DNA of 64,000 nucleotides from Demequina aestuarii (GCF_000975095.1 NZ_BBRD01000001.1:52714-116713); one strand, 5' to 3'; shown: positions 16,026-25,208, numbered from the stretch's first letter. Program-made: numbers and translations. The notes: generated by a model from the sequence alone, not told the origin.

Positions 16026-17159
16026 GTGAGCACCGACACCTCTCCCCTCCACGCCGAGCACATCGCCGACGGCGCCACCATGGTCGACTTCGCGGGGTGG
16101 CAGATGCCCATGCGGTACGAAGGGGACATCGCCGAGCACCAGGCGGTCCGCACCGCTGCAGGGCTGTTCGACCTCTCGCACATGGGTGAACTGATGGTGC
16201 GAGGCGCGGATGCTGCGGCCGCCCTCGACTACGCGTTCGTGGGGCAGATGAGCCGCGTTCCGCTGTGGGGCGCGAAGTACACGATGATGTGCGCGCCGGA
16301 CGGGGGCGTGATCGATGACGTCATCGTCTACCGCCGCGACTGGGACCACTTCATGGTGGTCGCCAACGCCGCCAACCGCGACGTGGTGCTCTCGCAGCTG
16401 CGGTCCCGCATCCACGAGGGCGGCTTCGAGGCCACGATCGACGACGAGACGCACGAGATCGCCCTGATCGCCATTCAGGGGCCCGCCGCCGAGTCCATCA
16501 CCGCGTCGATGTGCGAGCTCGGCGCGGAGGACATCGGCGCGATGAAGTACTACAAGGCCTCCAACGTGCTGCTCGAGGGCGGCATCCACGCGTTCGCGGC
16601 GCGCACGGGGTACACCGGGGAGGACGGCTTCGAGCTGTTCGTGCCCGCGGACCAGGCGCGTGCCGTGTGGCGCCTGGCGATGGAGCGCGGTGACGCTGCG
16701 GGCCTGACGCCGTGCGGACTCGCCTCCCGCGATTCGCTGCGACTCGAGGCGGGCATGCCGCTGTACGGGCGTGAGCTCAGCCACGACACCAACCCCTTCG
16801 AGGCCGGTCTCGGCCGCGTCGTCGCGTTCGGGCGAGAGGGCGGTCCGGACCGCGGAGACTTCGTGGGCCGTGCCGCGCTCGAGCGGGCACGCGACGAAGG
16901 CGCGCAGAAGGTCCTGGTGGGACTGGCCGGCGATGGTCGGCGATCCCCGCGTACGGGCTACCCCGTGACCGATGCGGACGACCACCAGATCGGCATCGTC
17001 ACCTCCGGCGCTCCGTCGCCCACGCTCGGACACCCGATCGCCATGGCGTACGTGCCACCGCGGCTTGCCGAGATCGGCACCGAGGTCGTCGTGGACGTCA
17101 GGGGACGCCGGGAGCCGATGCGCGTGGTGGCGCTACCGTTCTACACGCGGGGCGGCTAG
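16026..17159 (+). CDS. gcvT: Glycine cleavage system T protein (aminomethyltransferase)
   Basis: 377 residues, typical length. The opening MVDFAGWQMPMRY, the FDLSHMGEL block, the GAKYTMMCAPDGGVIDD block (the Asp that contacts folate lies here), YTGEDGFEL and GLASRDSLRLEAGMPLYG are all hallmark GcvT segments. It moves the methylene group from the aminomethyl-lipoyl H protein to tetrahydrofolate, releasing ammonia. The start is a GTG; no clear ribosome site is seen, so translation may be leaderless or weakly led. gcvH follows 53 bases later. The P-protein gene is not in the window, so the set is split. Confidence 0.97.
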   Translation: MSTDTSPLHAEHIADGATMVDFAGWQMPMRYEGDIAEHQAVRTAAGLFDLSHMGELMVRGADAAAALDYAFVGQMSRVPLWGAKYTMMCAPDGGVIDDVIVYRRDWDHFMVVANAANRDVVLSQLRSRIHEGGFEATIDDETHEIALIAIQGPAAESITASMCELGAEDIGAMKYYKASNVLLEGGIHAFAARTGYTGEDGFELFVPADQARAVWRLAMERGDAAGLTPCGLASRDSLRLEAGMPLYGRELSHDTNPFEAGLGRVVAFGREGGPDRGDFVGRAALERARDEGAQKVLVGLAGDGRRSPRTGYPVTDADDHQIGIVTSGAPSPTLGHPIAMAYVPPRLAEIGTEVVVDVRGRREPMRVVALPFYTRGG

Positions 17160-17212
17160 CCTCGTGCCCATGGTCTCGAAGGCCACGTGTCACAAGCGAA
17201 AGGTGGGCCGTC

Positions 17213-17596
17213 ATGCCGGAGATTCCTGAGGACCTGCAGTACTCGGTGGAGCACGAGTGGGTGCGCGGCGACGTCTCGGCGGGCTCCGTCGTCACCGTGG
17301 GCATCACGGCATACGCGGCCGATGCGCTCGGCGACGTGGTCTACGTGGAGGCGCCCCAGGTCGGTGCGACAGTGGTCGCGGGCCAGGTGTGCGGAGAGCT
17401 CGAGTCCACCAAGGCCGTGAGCGAGCTGTACTCCCCGGTCTCCGGCACGGTCGCCGAGGTGAACCCCGCGCTCGAGTCGGCGCCCGATCTCATCAACTCC
17501 GACGTCTATGGCGAGGGCTGGATCTTCACCGTCACGCTCGCGGAGGAGCCCTCCAGCCTGCTTGACGCGGCGGCCTACGCGGACACGACGGCGTAG
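17213..17596 (+). CDS. gcvH: Glycine cleavage system H protein (lipoyl carrier)
   Basis: 127 residues, standard size. The start is an ATG 53 bases after gcvT, with GAAAGG about 8 bases before it. The lipoyl-lysine motif ESTKAVSELYSP contains K67. The opening YSVEHEWVR and the GVxxDP-like end (LINSDVYGEGWIF) are as expected. It carries the aminomethyl group between the P, T and L proteins in the cytoplasm. The MutT/NUDIX gene begins only 4 bases after its stop, so the three genes are probably one transcript. Confidence 0.97.
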   Translation: MPEIPEDLQYSVEHEWVRGDVSAGSVVTVGITAYAADALGDVVYVEAPQVGATVVAGQVCGELESTKAVSELYSPVSGTVAEVNPALESAPDLINSDVYGEGWIFTVTLAEEPSSLLDAAAYADTTA

Positions 17597-17600
17597 CGAC

Positions 17601-18119
17601 ATGGGCGGCCGCTCCTCCACCAGGCTCGTCGTCGCGGCGGCGATCACCGACGACCTGCTGGTGCCCCGCACCCTGCTGGCGGCGCGACGGACGGCGCCCG
17701 ATGCGCTCGCCGGGCTCTGGGAGTTCCCCGGTGGCAAGGTCGAGCGAGGCGAGAGCGCCGAGCAGGCGCTGCGGCGAGAGCTGCGCGAGGAGCTGGGCGT
17801 CGAGATCGAGATCGGCGACGAGATCCCGGGGACGGACGACGGGCGCGGCATCGAGGACCAGTGCGGCGACGCACCGGTGTGGATGCTTCGCCCTGGTGAT
17901 GCGGATGTGGAGCGCCTGGTGATGCGGGTCTGGTGGGCCCGCATCCTGCCAGGAGCGGACGGGGCGACGGTCGAGCCGCGCCCGCTGCAGGACCACGACG
18001 AGCTCCGGGTGCTGGAGCCGGGAGGCTGGCGCGATGTGGCGTGGCTGCCCGCTGACAAGCGCATCGTGGACGCCCTGCTCGAGGACGCCACCGATCGCCA
18101 CCGTCGCGCCTACTGCTGA
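17601..18119 (+). CDS. NUDIX hydrolase, MutT-like (8-oxo-dGTP diphosphatase type)
   Basis: 172 residues from the ATG 4 bases past the gcvH stop. The NUDIX box runs from about residue 39 as G-K-V-E-R-G-E-S then R-E-L-R-E-E-L-G-V, with all metal-binding Glu present. WEFPGGK just before it is the MutT hallmark. The domain is somewhat longer than E. coli MutT: a 25-residue insertion rich in Asp/Gly (about 74-98) lies after the box. Likely clears oxidised nucleotides; substrate not proven. Convergent with the nitroreductase gene that ends 42 bases away, with no strong terminator seen between them. Confidence 0.92.
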   Translation: MGGRSSTRLVVAAAITDDLLVPRTLLAARRTAPDALAGLWEFPGGKVERGESAEQALRRELREELGVEIEIGDEIPGTDDGRGIEDQCGDAPVWMLRPGDADVERLVMRVWWARILPGADGATVEPRPLQDHDELRVLEPGGWRDVAWLPADKRIVDALLEDATDRHRRAYC

Positions 18120-18161
18120 CCTCTCTTCACCGCAGTCGCGCGGCACTGTGGGGGGCGCTCG

Positions 18162-18974
18162 TCAGGCCTCATCGGCCCTCTCGGGCTCGTCCCATCCTTC
18201 TTGGGGCGTGGTGCAGGTGCCCCGGAAGACGTACTGCGAGGGCAGCTTTCGCTGGCTGCTGGTCCAGTCGATCGGGGGTCGGCGCTGCTCGTCGGGCACG
18301 TAGCCCAGTCGGTAGACGGCCATGAGCTCGAGATCGTCCGGAACCTCGAGCAGTGCCACGATCTCGTCCCACCGCCCAGGGACCTCCATGGGGAACGAGA
18401 TGAACTGGATTCCCATGCCGAGCTCGACGGTCGTGAGCCAGACGTTCTCCATCGCGGCTCCCATGCTGAACACCGAGTAGAACGAGGACAGTTCGCCGGG
18501 CCGGTACTCGGACCTGTCGAGCATCACCCCCAGGAGCAGCGGAGAGCCCGAGACGAGCTTGCGGTTCTCCTCTCCGAGGGTGTGCGGCACGCGCATGGTG
18601 TTCATCAGCTTCTGCCCGCGGGACGTGAACACCTGGTTGGTGAAGGGGCGCAGCGGAGCGGGGAGCCGGTCGAAGAGCATCCCGTCACGCCGGCGCTCCA
18701 TCTCCGCCTTGCTGAAGCGGAAGTAGGGCTTGTAGCGCTCGAAGAACGTGCCATTCGACATCGCCTCGGTCATGCTCTCCCCGCTGATGCGCGCGATGCG
18801 CTCGATCGTCGAGCGCTCCTCCACGATCACGAACCGCCACGGCTGGCTGTTCAGCTGCGACGGCGCTCGTCCTGCGACCTCCATCAGGAGCCGTTGATGC
18901 TCTTCGGAGACCGGGTCGGGCAGGAACGCCCCATTGGTCGTCTTGCGTCGACGCACCACGTCGAGAAAGTCCAT
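18162..18974 (-). CDS. Nitroreductase-family FMN oxidoreductase
   Basis: 270 residues. The N-terminus ([15 protein letters not shown], then [15 protein letters not shown] at about 37-51) is the usual nitroreductase FMN-binding pattern, and [17 protein letters not shown] near 182 is the second conserved block. These enzymes reduce flavin-linked substrates with NAD(P)H. It is the last gene of a leftward operon that begins with a type III PKS; its ATG shares one base with the preceding stop (TGATG). In that setting it probably tailors the polyketide, a place often held by FAD-dependent oxidases in related operons. Substrate unknown. Confidence 0.9.
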   Translation of the reverse strand: MDFLDVVRRRKTTNGAFLPDPVSEEHQRLLMEVAGRAPSQLNSQPWRFVIVEERSTIERIARISGESMTEAMSNGTFFERYKPYFRFSKAEMERRRDGMLFDRLPAPLRPFTNQVFTSRGQKLMNTMRVPHTLGEENRKLVSGSPLLLGVMLDRSEYRPGELSSFYSVFSMGAAMENVWLTTVELGMGIQFISFPMEVPGRWDEIVALLEVPDDLELMAVYRLGYVPDEQRRPPIDWTSSQRKLPSQYVFRGTCTTPQEGWDEPERADEA

Positions 18975-19324
18975 CAGTGCCTCCTCCAGGCGAGAATCAG
19001 CGCCGTCACGAACGACGGCGCCGCCATGCCGGCCACGGTCGCGTGGCGGCCGATCCGTCCGCCGGCATACGGCAGTGCCGAGAGCGGGCCGACCGCGAGC
19101 AGCAGCGGCAGACCGGCGCGCCTGCGCTCAACGGCGCTCGCGGCGAGTGCGATCACGGTCAGGGTGCCGGTGGCGATGAACAGCCCGTGGTGGACCCAGT
19201 GAATGCGCCGGTTGTCGATCACGCCGGTCGCCACTCCCAGGCCGAAGGCGGCATTCGTCGCGTAGCTGGCGGCCGCCATGGTGACCAGGGTCCGGGTCGC
19301 CCGTCCGTCCGGAGGCTGGCTCAT
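18974..19324 (-). CDS. Small membrane protein of the type III PKS operon
   Basis: 116 residues with three to four membrane segments (about 12-33, 45-65, 72-85, 95-112). No catalytic motif seen. It starts in a 4-base ATGA overlap with the methyltransferase stop and its own stop shares a base with the nitroreductase start, so it is translationally coupled on both sides. A His-rich turn (IHWVHHGLF) sits between the first two helices. The role could be membrane docking or export of the product. I do not recognise the family. Confidence 0.75.
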   Translation of the reverse strand: MSQPPDGRATRTLVTMAAASYATNAAFGLGVATGVIDNRRIHWVHHGLFIATGTLTVIALAASAVERRRAGLPLLLAVGPLSALPYAGGRIGRHATVAGMAAPSFVTALILAWRRH

Positions 19325-20022
19325 CGTCCGACTCTGTCATGGGTGAGCAGCAGCCGCTGGGGGAACATCGGCTCGACCCGCCACTGCGGCGGCACCTGCG
19401 CGCGCAGCTCGGGCGGCCGGTAGCTGCGGCGGATCGACAGCAGTCCGTCCTGGTGCACGAACGACCGTCGCGCGAGTGGCACCGTCGCCGCCGCGTACAG
19501 GTGATAGCCGAGGCGTCCACGCGACAGGTCGTTGTGGATCACCAGGTGACGCGACAGGGCGAGACTGTCGTCCAGCAATGGGCCGACCTCCCGCGCGTCG
19601 AGGTGGTGGAGGACGTGGTTCGAGATCACCATGTCGAACTCGTCGCCCCGGGCGACCAGGTGTGCGCTCGACGCCTGCTCGAAGTGAACATCCGCGGTGG
19701 GCAGCCCGCGGACGTGCAGGATCGCGCGCGGGTCCGGGTCGATCGCTGTGATGCGCAGCGCGAGCCCATCCGCGGCAGCCCAGCGTGCGAGCGCGCGGGG
19801 GATGTCCCCGCCGCCGAAGCCGATGTCCAGCACCGTGGTCGGGGTGTGGGCGGTCAGGTGCGGCCGGATCCTTGACCGGTAGATCCGCCGCCAGCCCGAG
19901 ACCAGCCGATTGACAGTGGTGAAATGCCGGTAGGTGCGCTCGAGGCGGTGAGGGTCGCAATCCGGCTCGTCCATGAACTCTCGTGACTCGGTGTCCCGAT
20001 GCGCCATCCCTCCGGACTTCAT
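19321..20022 (-). CDS. Class I SAM-dependent methyltransferase of the type III PKS operon
   Basis: 233 residues from ATG at 20022; a GTG one codon earlier also overlaps the PKS stop. The SAM-binding motif VLDIGFGGGDIP is near residue 66, the acidic tip ITAIDPDP near 91, and a D-M-V-I-S-N-H-V-L-H-H motif near 129. The family methylates small molecules such as phenols or quinol precursors (UbiE-like relatives). Coupling to the PKS (TGATG) and to the small membrane protein (ATGA) makes it the second step of the same pathway, probably methylating the polyketide product. Confidence 0.9.
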   Translation of the reverse strand: MKSGGMAHRDTESREFMDEPDCDPHRLERTYRHFTTVNRLVSGWRRIYRSRIRPHLTAHTPTTVLDIGFGGGDIPRALARWAAADGLALRITAIDPDPRAILHVRGLPTADVHFEQASSAHLVARGDEFDMVISNHVLHHLDAREVGPLLDDSLALSRHLVIHNDLSRGRLGYHLYAAATVPLARRSFVHQDGLLSIRRSYRPPELRAQVPPQWRVEPMFPQRLLLTHDRVGR

Positions 20023-21218
20023 CACGTCACCCGCCGCGTGAACAGTGCGGACTCGACGGTCAGGCCGGGCCCGAACGCCATCGCGGCGATGCGCTCGGGT
20101 GCCGGAGGGCGCGCCGTCTCCTGTCCGTCGTCGTCGAGATGCTGCTTCACGATGAACAGGACCGTGGCGCTCGACATGTTGCCGTAGTCGCGCAGCACCG
20201 CTCGCGAGGGCGCCATCTGCTCCTCGGTGAGTCCGAGCGCGCGTTGCACGCGGTCCAGGATTGCGCGCCCGCCGGGGTGCACCGCCCACCGGTCGATCTG
20301 CGACCACGCGGTGGCGGCGGACGCGCGATCACTGCCCAGGAGGGGCAGGAGCGCGCCGACGATCTGATCCTCGATGATGCGCGGCACGTAGCGGGACAGG
20401 ACCATCTCGAACCCGAGGTCCCCGATCGTCCAGGCCATGTCGGTCTCGCCGCCATCGGTCAGCATCGTCTCCTGGGCGTCGATGGTGAGCACCGCCGAGC
20501 CGGCGGGCGCGGGCCGTGCGGAGACCACCGCCGCCGCAGCGCCGTCGGCGAAGACCGACGACGCGACGATCGTGTCCGGGTCGTTCGATGAGCGGACGTG
20601 CAGCGTGCACAACTCGACGCACACGATGAGCACTGTGGCGCTGGGCTCGGCCAGGCACGTCGAGACGGCGGCGCGCAGCGCCGGGAATGCGCCGTAGCAC
20701 CCCATGAAGCCGATGTGCAGGCGCCGGGTGGAGGGGGCGAGGCCGAGGTCCCGCACCAGGACGTAGTCGGGCCCGGGCGCGAAGAACCCGGTGCAGGACA
20801 CGGTGATGACGTGGGTGATGTCGGACCGCTCGAGACCCGGCGCCTGGTCGATCGCGCGTGCTGCGGCTTCCGTCAGCAGCGGCGGCACCTCGCGTGCGTA
20901 CGCCGCATTGCGGATCCCGGTGGACGGGGTGAGGATCGTCTGGCTCGGTGCGTCGTAGAACGCGGCAGCGCTCGAGGTCGCGCCCCCGAATTCGTCCACG
21001 ACGGTGTGGCGGCGCTCGATCGCCGAGGCGTCGAAGACGGAGCTGACCAGGCGGCGTGACAGACCTGACAGATCGGCCTGGCCGAGGAACAGGTCGCGCA
21101 CTCTCTCCTGCTCGAGGACGGTCGGCGGGACGGCCGTGGCGATCGATCGCACGTTGACGGCACCTGCCTGGACGCCTGTGGTGATCATGCGCTGATCCTC
21201 TGATCTCGTGCTGCTCAC
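20022..21218 (-). CDS. Type III polyketide synthase (chalcone synthase-like)
   Basis: 398 residues, normal for the family; a second possible start is M11. The catalytic triad is present: C174 in FMGCYGAFPAL, H314 in WAVHPGGRAIL, N347 in YGNMSSATV. The C-terminal GFGPG-like loop reads AFGPGLTVE. These homodimers extend an acyl-CoA starter with malonyl-CoA and cyclise it to resorcinols, phloroglucinols or pyrones. It opens a four-gene coupled operon with a methyltransferase, a membrane protein and a nitroreductase. Divergent from the iron importer, with 254 bases between their starts. Product not predictable from sequence alone. Confidence 0.96.
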   Translation of the reverse strand: MSSTRSEDQRMITTGVQAGAVNVRSIATAVPPTVLEQERVRDLFLGQADLSGLSRRLVSSVFDASAIERRHTVVDEFGGATSSAAAFYDAPSQTILTPSTGIRNAAYAREVPPLLTEAAARAIDQAPGLERSDITHVITVSCTGFFAPGPDYVLVRDLGLAPSTRRLHIGFMGCYGAFPALRAAVSTCLAEPSATVLIVCVELCTLHVRSSNDPDTIVASSVFADGAAAAVVSARPAPAGSAVLTIDAQETMLTDGGETDMAWTIGDLGFEMVLSRYVPRIIEDQIVGALLPLLGSDRASAATAWSQIDRWAVHPGGRAILDRVQRALGLTEEQMAPSRAVLRDYGNMSSATVLFIVKQHLDDDGQETARPPAPERIAAMAFGPGLTVESALFTRRVT

Positions 21219-21425
21219 TCAGCCGTGTGCGACGGAGATGGGTTCGGCGTGGGAGAAGGGCTCCGTGGCCGTGTGGTTCAGAATCGCCTGCCCCACCGTG
21301 AACAGTCAACACTCACCTGCGCCGATGCGCAGTGCGCGGGTGGCGTGCGGGCCTGAGCGTGCTGCGGGCCGTCGGTCGCCACACCCGCCAGCAAGTTACG
21401 CAATTGGCGTGTTGCGAAATCCATA

Positions 21426-21444
21426 TTAGGGTTGCCTCACTTCC
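21426..21444 (+). promoter_or_regulatory. Iron box (DtxR/IdeR-type operator) before the iron importer
   Basis: TTAGGGTTGCCTCACTTCC matches the first 15 positions of the actinobacterial DtxR/IdeR consensus TTAGGTTAGCCTAAC at 12 places; the second half is weaker. It lies 28 bases before the ATG of the iron-binding lipoprotein gene, where a bound repressor would block transcription when iron is plentiful. The assignment rests on both sequence and the gene it precedes. Confidence 0.6.
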
Positions 21445-21472
21445 GTGCGACACCCCCTTCGAGAGGCCACCC

Positions 21473-22534
21473 ATGATTGCCCTGCGCCCCGCCGCCATCG
21501 CGACGGCCGCCCTTGCGGCACTCGCGCTCAGCGCGTGCTCCACCGCCGACGACGACACCGCCCCGACCCCGGGCGCCTCGCCCGACTCGTCTGCGGTGGC
21601 CGACGATGCCTTCACGCTCTACGCGGGTCGTGACCAGGAGCTGATCGATCCGCTGATCGAGCAGTTCGAGTCCGAGACCGGGATCAGCGTGGATGTGCGC
21701 TACGCGGGCAGCACCGAACTGGCGGCGCTGCTGCTCGAGGAGGGCGATGCAAGTCCCGCCGGCGTGTTCTTGGCCCAGGACGCAGGTGCGTTGGGTGCCG
21801 TCGCCAAGGCCGACATGTTCGCCACGCTGCCCGAGAGCATCACCGAGACGGTGCCGGCCGGCTTCACGTCGACGGACGGCTCGTGGGTCGGCGTCACCGG
21901 TCGCGCGCGCGTCATGGTCTACGACAGCGAGCAGCTGAGCGCCGACGACGTCCCCACCACGGTGGCCGCCCTCACCGACGAGCAGTGGGCCTCCCAGGTG
22001 GGCATCGCCCCCACCAACGCGTCGTTCCAGTCCTTCGTCACCGCTCTGCGCGTCCTCGAGGGCGAGGACGTGGCTCAGGCCTGGCTCGAGGGCATGGAAG
22101 CCAACGACGTGCAGATCTACGCGAAGAACACGCCCATCCTGGAGGCCGCCAACGCCGGCGAGATCCAGCTGGGCCTGATCAACCACTACTACTGGTACCG
22201 GATGGCAGCCGAGGTCGGCGCCGAGAACATGCGCGCCCAGCTGGCGTTCCCCGAGGCGGGGGACGCCGGTGGCATCGTGAACGTCACCGGGGCAGGGCTG
22301 CTCAGTGGTGCACAGGACGATGCCGACGCGCTGCGGTTCATCGAGTACTTGGTCTCAGAGTCCGCTCAGCAGTACTTTGTGGACACCACCTTCGAGTACC
22401 CCCTGATCGATGGCGTGGCAGCGCCCGAGGGTCTGCCCGCACTCGATTCGCTCACCAACCCGGAGCTGGACCTGTCCGACCTCGACTCTTTGGGCGAGAC
22501 CACCGACCTGCTCGTGAAGGTCGGCCTCCTGTAG
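21473..22534 (+). CDS. Iron(III) ABC transporter, substrate-binding lipoprotein
   Basis: 353 residues from the ATG at 21473. Signal sequence with lipobox ALSAC (Cys near 23). The mature part begins FTLYAGRDQELIDPLIEQF, the FbpA/FutA-type opening, and contains YAGSTELAALLLEEG near 85 and NHYYWYRMAAE near 239, whose tandem Tyr are the usual Fe(III) ligands. It captures ferric iron outside the membrane for the permease encoded 8 bases downstream. An iron box lies in its leader. Typical family length (~340). Confidence 0.93.
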   Translation: MIALRPAAIATAALAALALSACSTADDDTAPTPGASPDSSAVADDAFTLYAGRDQELIDPLIEQFESETGISVDVRYAGSTELAALLLEEGDASPAGVFLAQDAGALGAVAKADMFATLPESITETVPAGFTSTDGSWVGVTGRARVMVYDSEQLSADDVPTTVAALTDEQWASQVGIAPTNASFQSFVTALRVLEGEDVAQAWLEGMEANDVQIYAKNTPILEAANAGEIQLGLINHYYWYRMAAEVGAENMRAQLAFPEAGDAGGIVNVTGAGLLSGAQDDADALRFIEYLVSESAQQYFVDTTFEYPLIDGVAAPEGLPALDSLTNPELDLSDLDSLGETTDLLVKVGLL

Positions 22535-22542
22535 GGAGAGGC

Positions 22543-24150
22543 ATGCGCCTTGCACGGCACGTGGCGACGGGGGGTTCAGAGGCGACTCTGGCCCCCCGTC
22601 GTCATCTGCGCCTGCCCGGCGGACGCCTGGCGCTGCGCGCCTCGGCGGCGATGGCCGCAGCGTTGGCGGCAATCCCGCTGATCTACCTGGTCGTCAGGGT
22701 CGCCCAGGCCGAGCGCACCGAGGTCGTGGAGGCGCTGTGGAGCCCGCGGATCGCCACTCTCATGGTCAACACCGTGGGCCTGGTGCTCGCCGTCTCGGCG
22801 GCATGCCTGGTGCTGGGGGTGGCCATCGCCTGGCTGCTGGTGCGCACGGACCTGCCCGGCCGCCGCATCTGGCTCGTGGTGTCCTCTCTGTCGCTCGCCG
22901 TGCCGTCCTACGTCGCCGCCTTCGGATGGATCGCCACCACTGAGGTGCGCGGATTCTGGGGGGCGTTCATCGTCCTCACGCTGTGCAATGTGCCCCTCGT
23001 GACGCTGCCCACCATCGCCGCACTGCGGCTCGCCAATGCGGCCAGCGAGGACGTGGCCCGCACCTTGGGCCGTACCCGTTGGCGGGCCTTCTTCGAGGCC
23101 ACGTGGCCGCAGATTCGTCCCGCCGCACTGGCCGGCGTCCTGCTCGTCGCGCTGTACGTGCTGAGCGACTTCGGGTCCGTCGCACTCATGCGCTACCCGG
23201 CCTTCACCTGGGCCATCCAGGTCGCCTACGAATCGCTCTTCGACCGCACCCTCGCGGCCGTGATGTCCCTGGTGCTCGCCGCGATGGGGATCGTGCTCGT
23301 GGTGGCTGAGAGGCGCCTGCGCGGTGCCCGGGCGCGAGTGGGATCCACGGTGGCGGCGCGCACCGCCCCGGTCCCCGTGGCGCTGGGCCGATGGGCGTGG
23401 GTCGCACACGGCGGCCTTGCCGTCGTGGCGGCGCTGTCGCTCGGGGTGCCGCTCGGTGCACTCGCCAAGTACCTGGTGCTGAGGACTGAGACGTCCACGG
23501 CCGTCAGGCCCGGTGACCTCCTGGCGGACGCCGTGTCCACCGTGGGGCTGGCGGGGGCGGGAGCGGTCGTGGCGCTGGCGCTCGCCTTGCCCATCGGCAT
23601 TCTCGCGGCCCGCTTCCGTTCACGGCTGGCGACCGTCACCGAGTCGGCCAGCTACCTGGGCCTCGCCTTGCCGGGGATCGTCGTCGGGCTGTCTCTCGTG
23701 TTCTTCTCGCTCAACGTGGCGCCGATGCTCTATCAGTCGATCTGGATGCTGGCCTTCGCATACGGCGTGCTGTTCCTGCCCAAGACGGTGGGGGCGGTGC
23801 GCTCGAGCATCGGTCAGGTGGAGCCTGGGCTGGAGGACGCAGCCCGCACGATGGGCTTGTCGCCCGCGCGGGTGTGGGCCCGGGTGACGGCCCGCATCGC
23901 ATGGCCCGGCATCGGGGCCGGCGTGCTGCTGGTCGCCCTGACCGCCATGAAGGAACTGCCGGCGACCCTGCTGCTGCGCCCCACGGGCACCGAGACGCTG
24001 GCGACGTCCCTCTGGCGACTGACGTCGGGCACGGCCTACGCCGCAGCCGCGCCGTACGCCTTGGTGCTGATCCTGGTCGCCGCCGTGCCAGCCTTGCTGT
24101 TGACGCGAGAAGTCGCCGGCGGCAGACGTCGGCCTGAGGAGACGCTGTGA
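22543..24150 (+). CDS. Iron(III) ABC transporter permease (fused double permease)
   Basis: 535 residues. The start is an ATG with GGGAGAGG about 3 bases before it. Two homologous permease halves, each with about six membrane helices, are joined as in FbpB/SfuB. The EAA-type cytoplasmic loops read EDVARTLGRTRWRAFFEATWP near residue 167 and EDAARTMGLSPARVWARVT near 431, each with the conserved Gly that docks the ATPase. Takes iron from the binding lipoprotein encoded just upstream. The stop overlaps the ATPase start (GTGA), fixing the order SBP-permease-ATPase. Confidence 0.95.
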   Translation: MRLARHVATGGSEATLAPRRHLRLPGGRLALRASAAMAAALAAIPLIYLVVRVAQAERTEVVEALWSPRIATLMVNTVGLVLAVSAACLVLGVAIAWLLVRTDLPGRRIWLVVSSLSLAVPSYVAAFGWIATTEVRGFWGAFIVLTLCNVPLVTLPTIAALRLANAASEDVARTLGRTRWRAFFEATWPQIRPAALAGVLLVALYVLSDFGSVALMRYPAFTWAIQVAYESLFDRTLAAVMSLVLAAMGIVLVVAERRLRGARARVGSTVAARTAPVPVALGRWAWVAHGGLAVVAALSLGVPLGALAKYLVLRTETSTAVRPGDLLADAVSTVGLAGAGAVVALALALPIGILAARFRSRLATVTESASYLGLALPGIVVGLSLVFFSLNVAPMLYQSIWMLAFAYGVLFLPKTVGAVRSSIGQVEPGLEDAARTMGLSPARVWARVTARIAWPGIGAGVLLVALTAMKELPATLLLRPTGTETLATSLWRLTSGTAYAAAAPYALVLILVAAVPALLLTREVAGGRRRPEETL

Positions 24151-25208
24151 GTGAGCTGCAGGTGCGCAAGATCGTCGCGGGCTACGACTCCGTGCCTGTG
24201 CTGCGAGGGGTGTCCTTCATCGTGCCGCACGGCAGTCTCACGGCCGTGCTCGGCCCGTCGGGTTCGGGCAAGTCCACCCTGCTGCGCGTCATCGCGGGTC
24301 TGAATCGGCCGATCGAGGGTGCGGTGGTCGTCGACGGCACGGTGCTGTCCGGGCCCCGCGTGTACGTGGCGCCGGAGCGACGGCGCATTGGGCTCGTGCC
24401 CCAGGATGCCGCGCTCTTCCCCCACCTCGACGTGCTCGCGAACGTGGGATTCGGGCTGCCTCGTGCACGACGGCGTGCGCAGGAGGTGCTCGACCTGCTG
24501 GAGATGGTCGGCATGGCCGACTACGCCACCCGCATGCCAGGGGAGTTGTCCGGTGGGCAACGCCACCGGGTGGCCCTGGCGCGAGCATTGGCGACGGAGC
24601 CGGATGTGGTGCTGCTCGACGAGCCGTTCTCGGCGCTCGACGCGGCGCTGCGTGCCGAGGTCCGTGGGCAGGTCCGGCAGGTGCTGAGGCGCGCGCAGAC
24701 CACCGCGGTGCTGGTGACGCACGATCAGGACGAGGCGCTGTCCATGGCGGACCAGGTGGTCGTGGTGGACGAGGGGCGGCTCGTGCAGGCCGGCACTCCC
24801 GCCGAGATCTATGCGAAGCCCGTGTCCCGATGGCTTGCCCAGTTCGTCGGAGGCGCATTGGTGCTGCCGGGCATCTGGGAGGACGGCGCCGTGGTCGGTC
24901 CCTTGGGGGCGGTGCACGCCACATTGGCTGACGGCCACATGGCGCAGGCGGGGGACACGGTGGATCTGGTGCTCAGGCCGGAGCAGCTGTCGCTGCGCGC
25001 GGCCGGTGCGGGCCCGGGGCGCGCGGGGGAGGGCGTGCGCGCCTTGATCCGCGACGTCGCCTACTTCGGGCACGACGCCGTGGTCACGATGGATCTTCCC
25101 GCATGCGAGGAGCCGGTGCAGGCGCGCGTGCTCGGCGACCAGCGGTGGCAGCCTGACAGCGAGGTGGTGGTGGGCGTGCGGTCGGTCGGGTTGGCCTTCG
25201 CGCGATAG
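24147..25208 (+). CDS. Iron(III) ABC transporter ATP-binding protein
   Basis: 353 residues, typical for FbpC. Walker A GPSGSGKST near residue 34, Q-loop VPQDAALFPH near 85, signature LSGGQRHRVALARAL near 134, Walker B VVLLDEPFSALD near 155, His switch VTHDQDEAL near 190. A C-terminal TOBE-like regulatory domain follows (about 245-350). It powers the permease with which its GTG start overlaps. Convergent with the DNA glycosylase gene 16 bases on; no clear terminator between them. Confidence 0.96.
   Translation: MSELQVRKIVAGYDSVPVLRGVSFIVPHGSLTAVLGPSGSGKSTLLRVIAGLNRPIEGAVVVDGTVLSGPRVYVAPERRRIGLVPQDAALFPHLDVLANVGFGLPRARRRAQEVLDLLEMVGMADYATRMPGELSGGQRHRVALARALATEPDVVLLDEPFSALDAALRAEVRGQVRQVLRRAQTTAVLVTHDQDEALSMADQVVVVDEGRLVQAGTPAEIYAKPVSRWLAQFVGGALVLPGIWEDGAVVGPLGAVHATLADGHMAQAGDTVDLVLRPEQLSLRAAGAGPGRAGEGVRALIRDVAYFGHDAVVTMDLPACEEPVQARVLGDQRWQPDSEVVVGVRSVGLAFAR

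Noticed and set aside
15219-17033. 604-codon leftward frame over gcvT
   Set aside because: Shadow of gcvT; no recognisable motifs.
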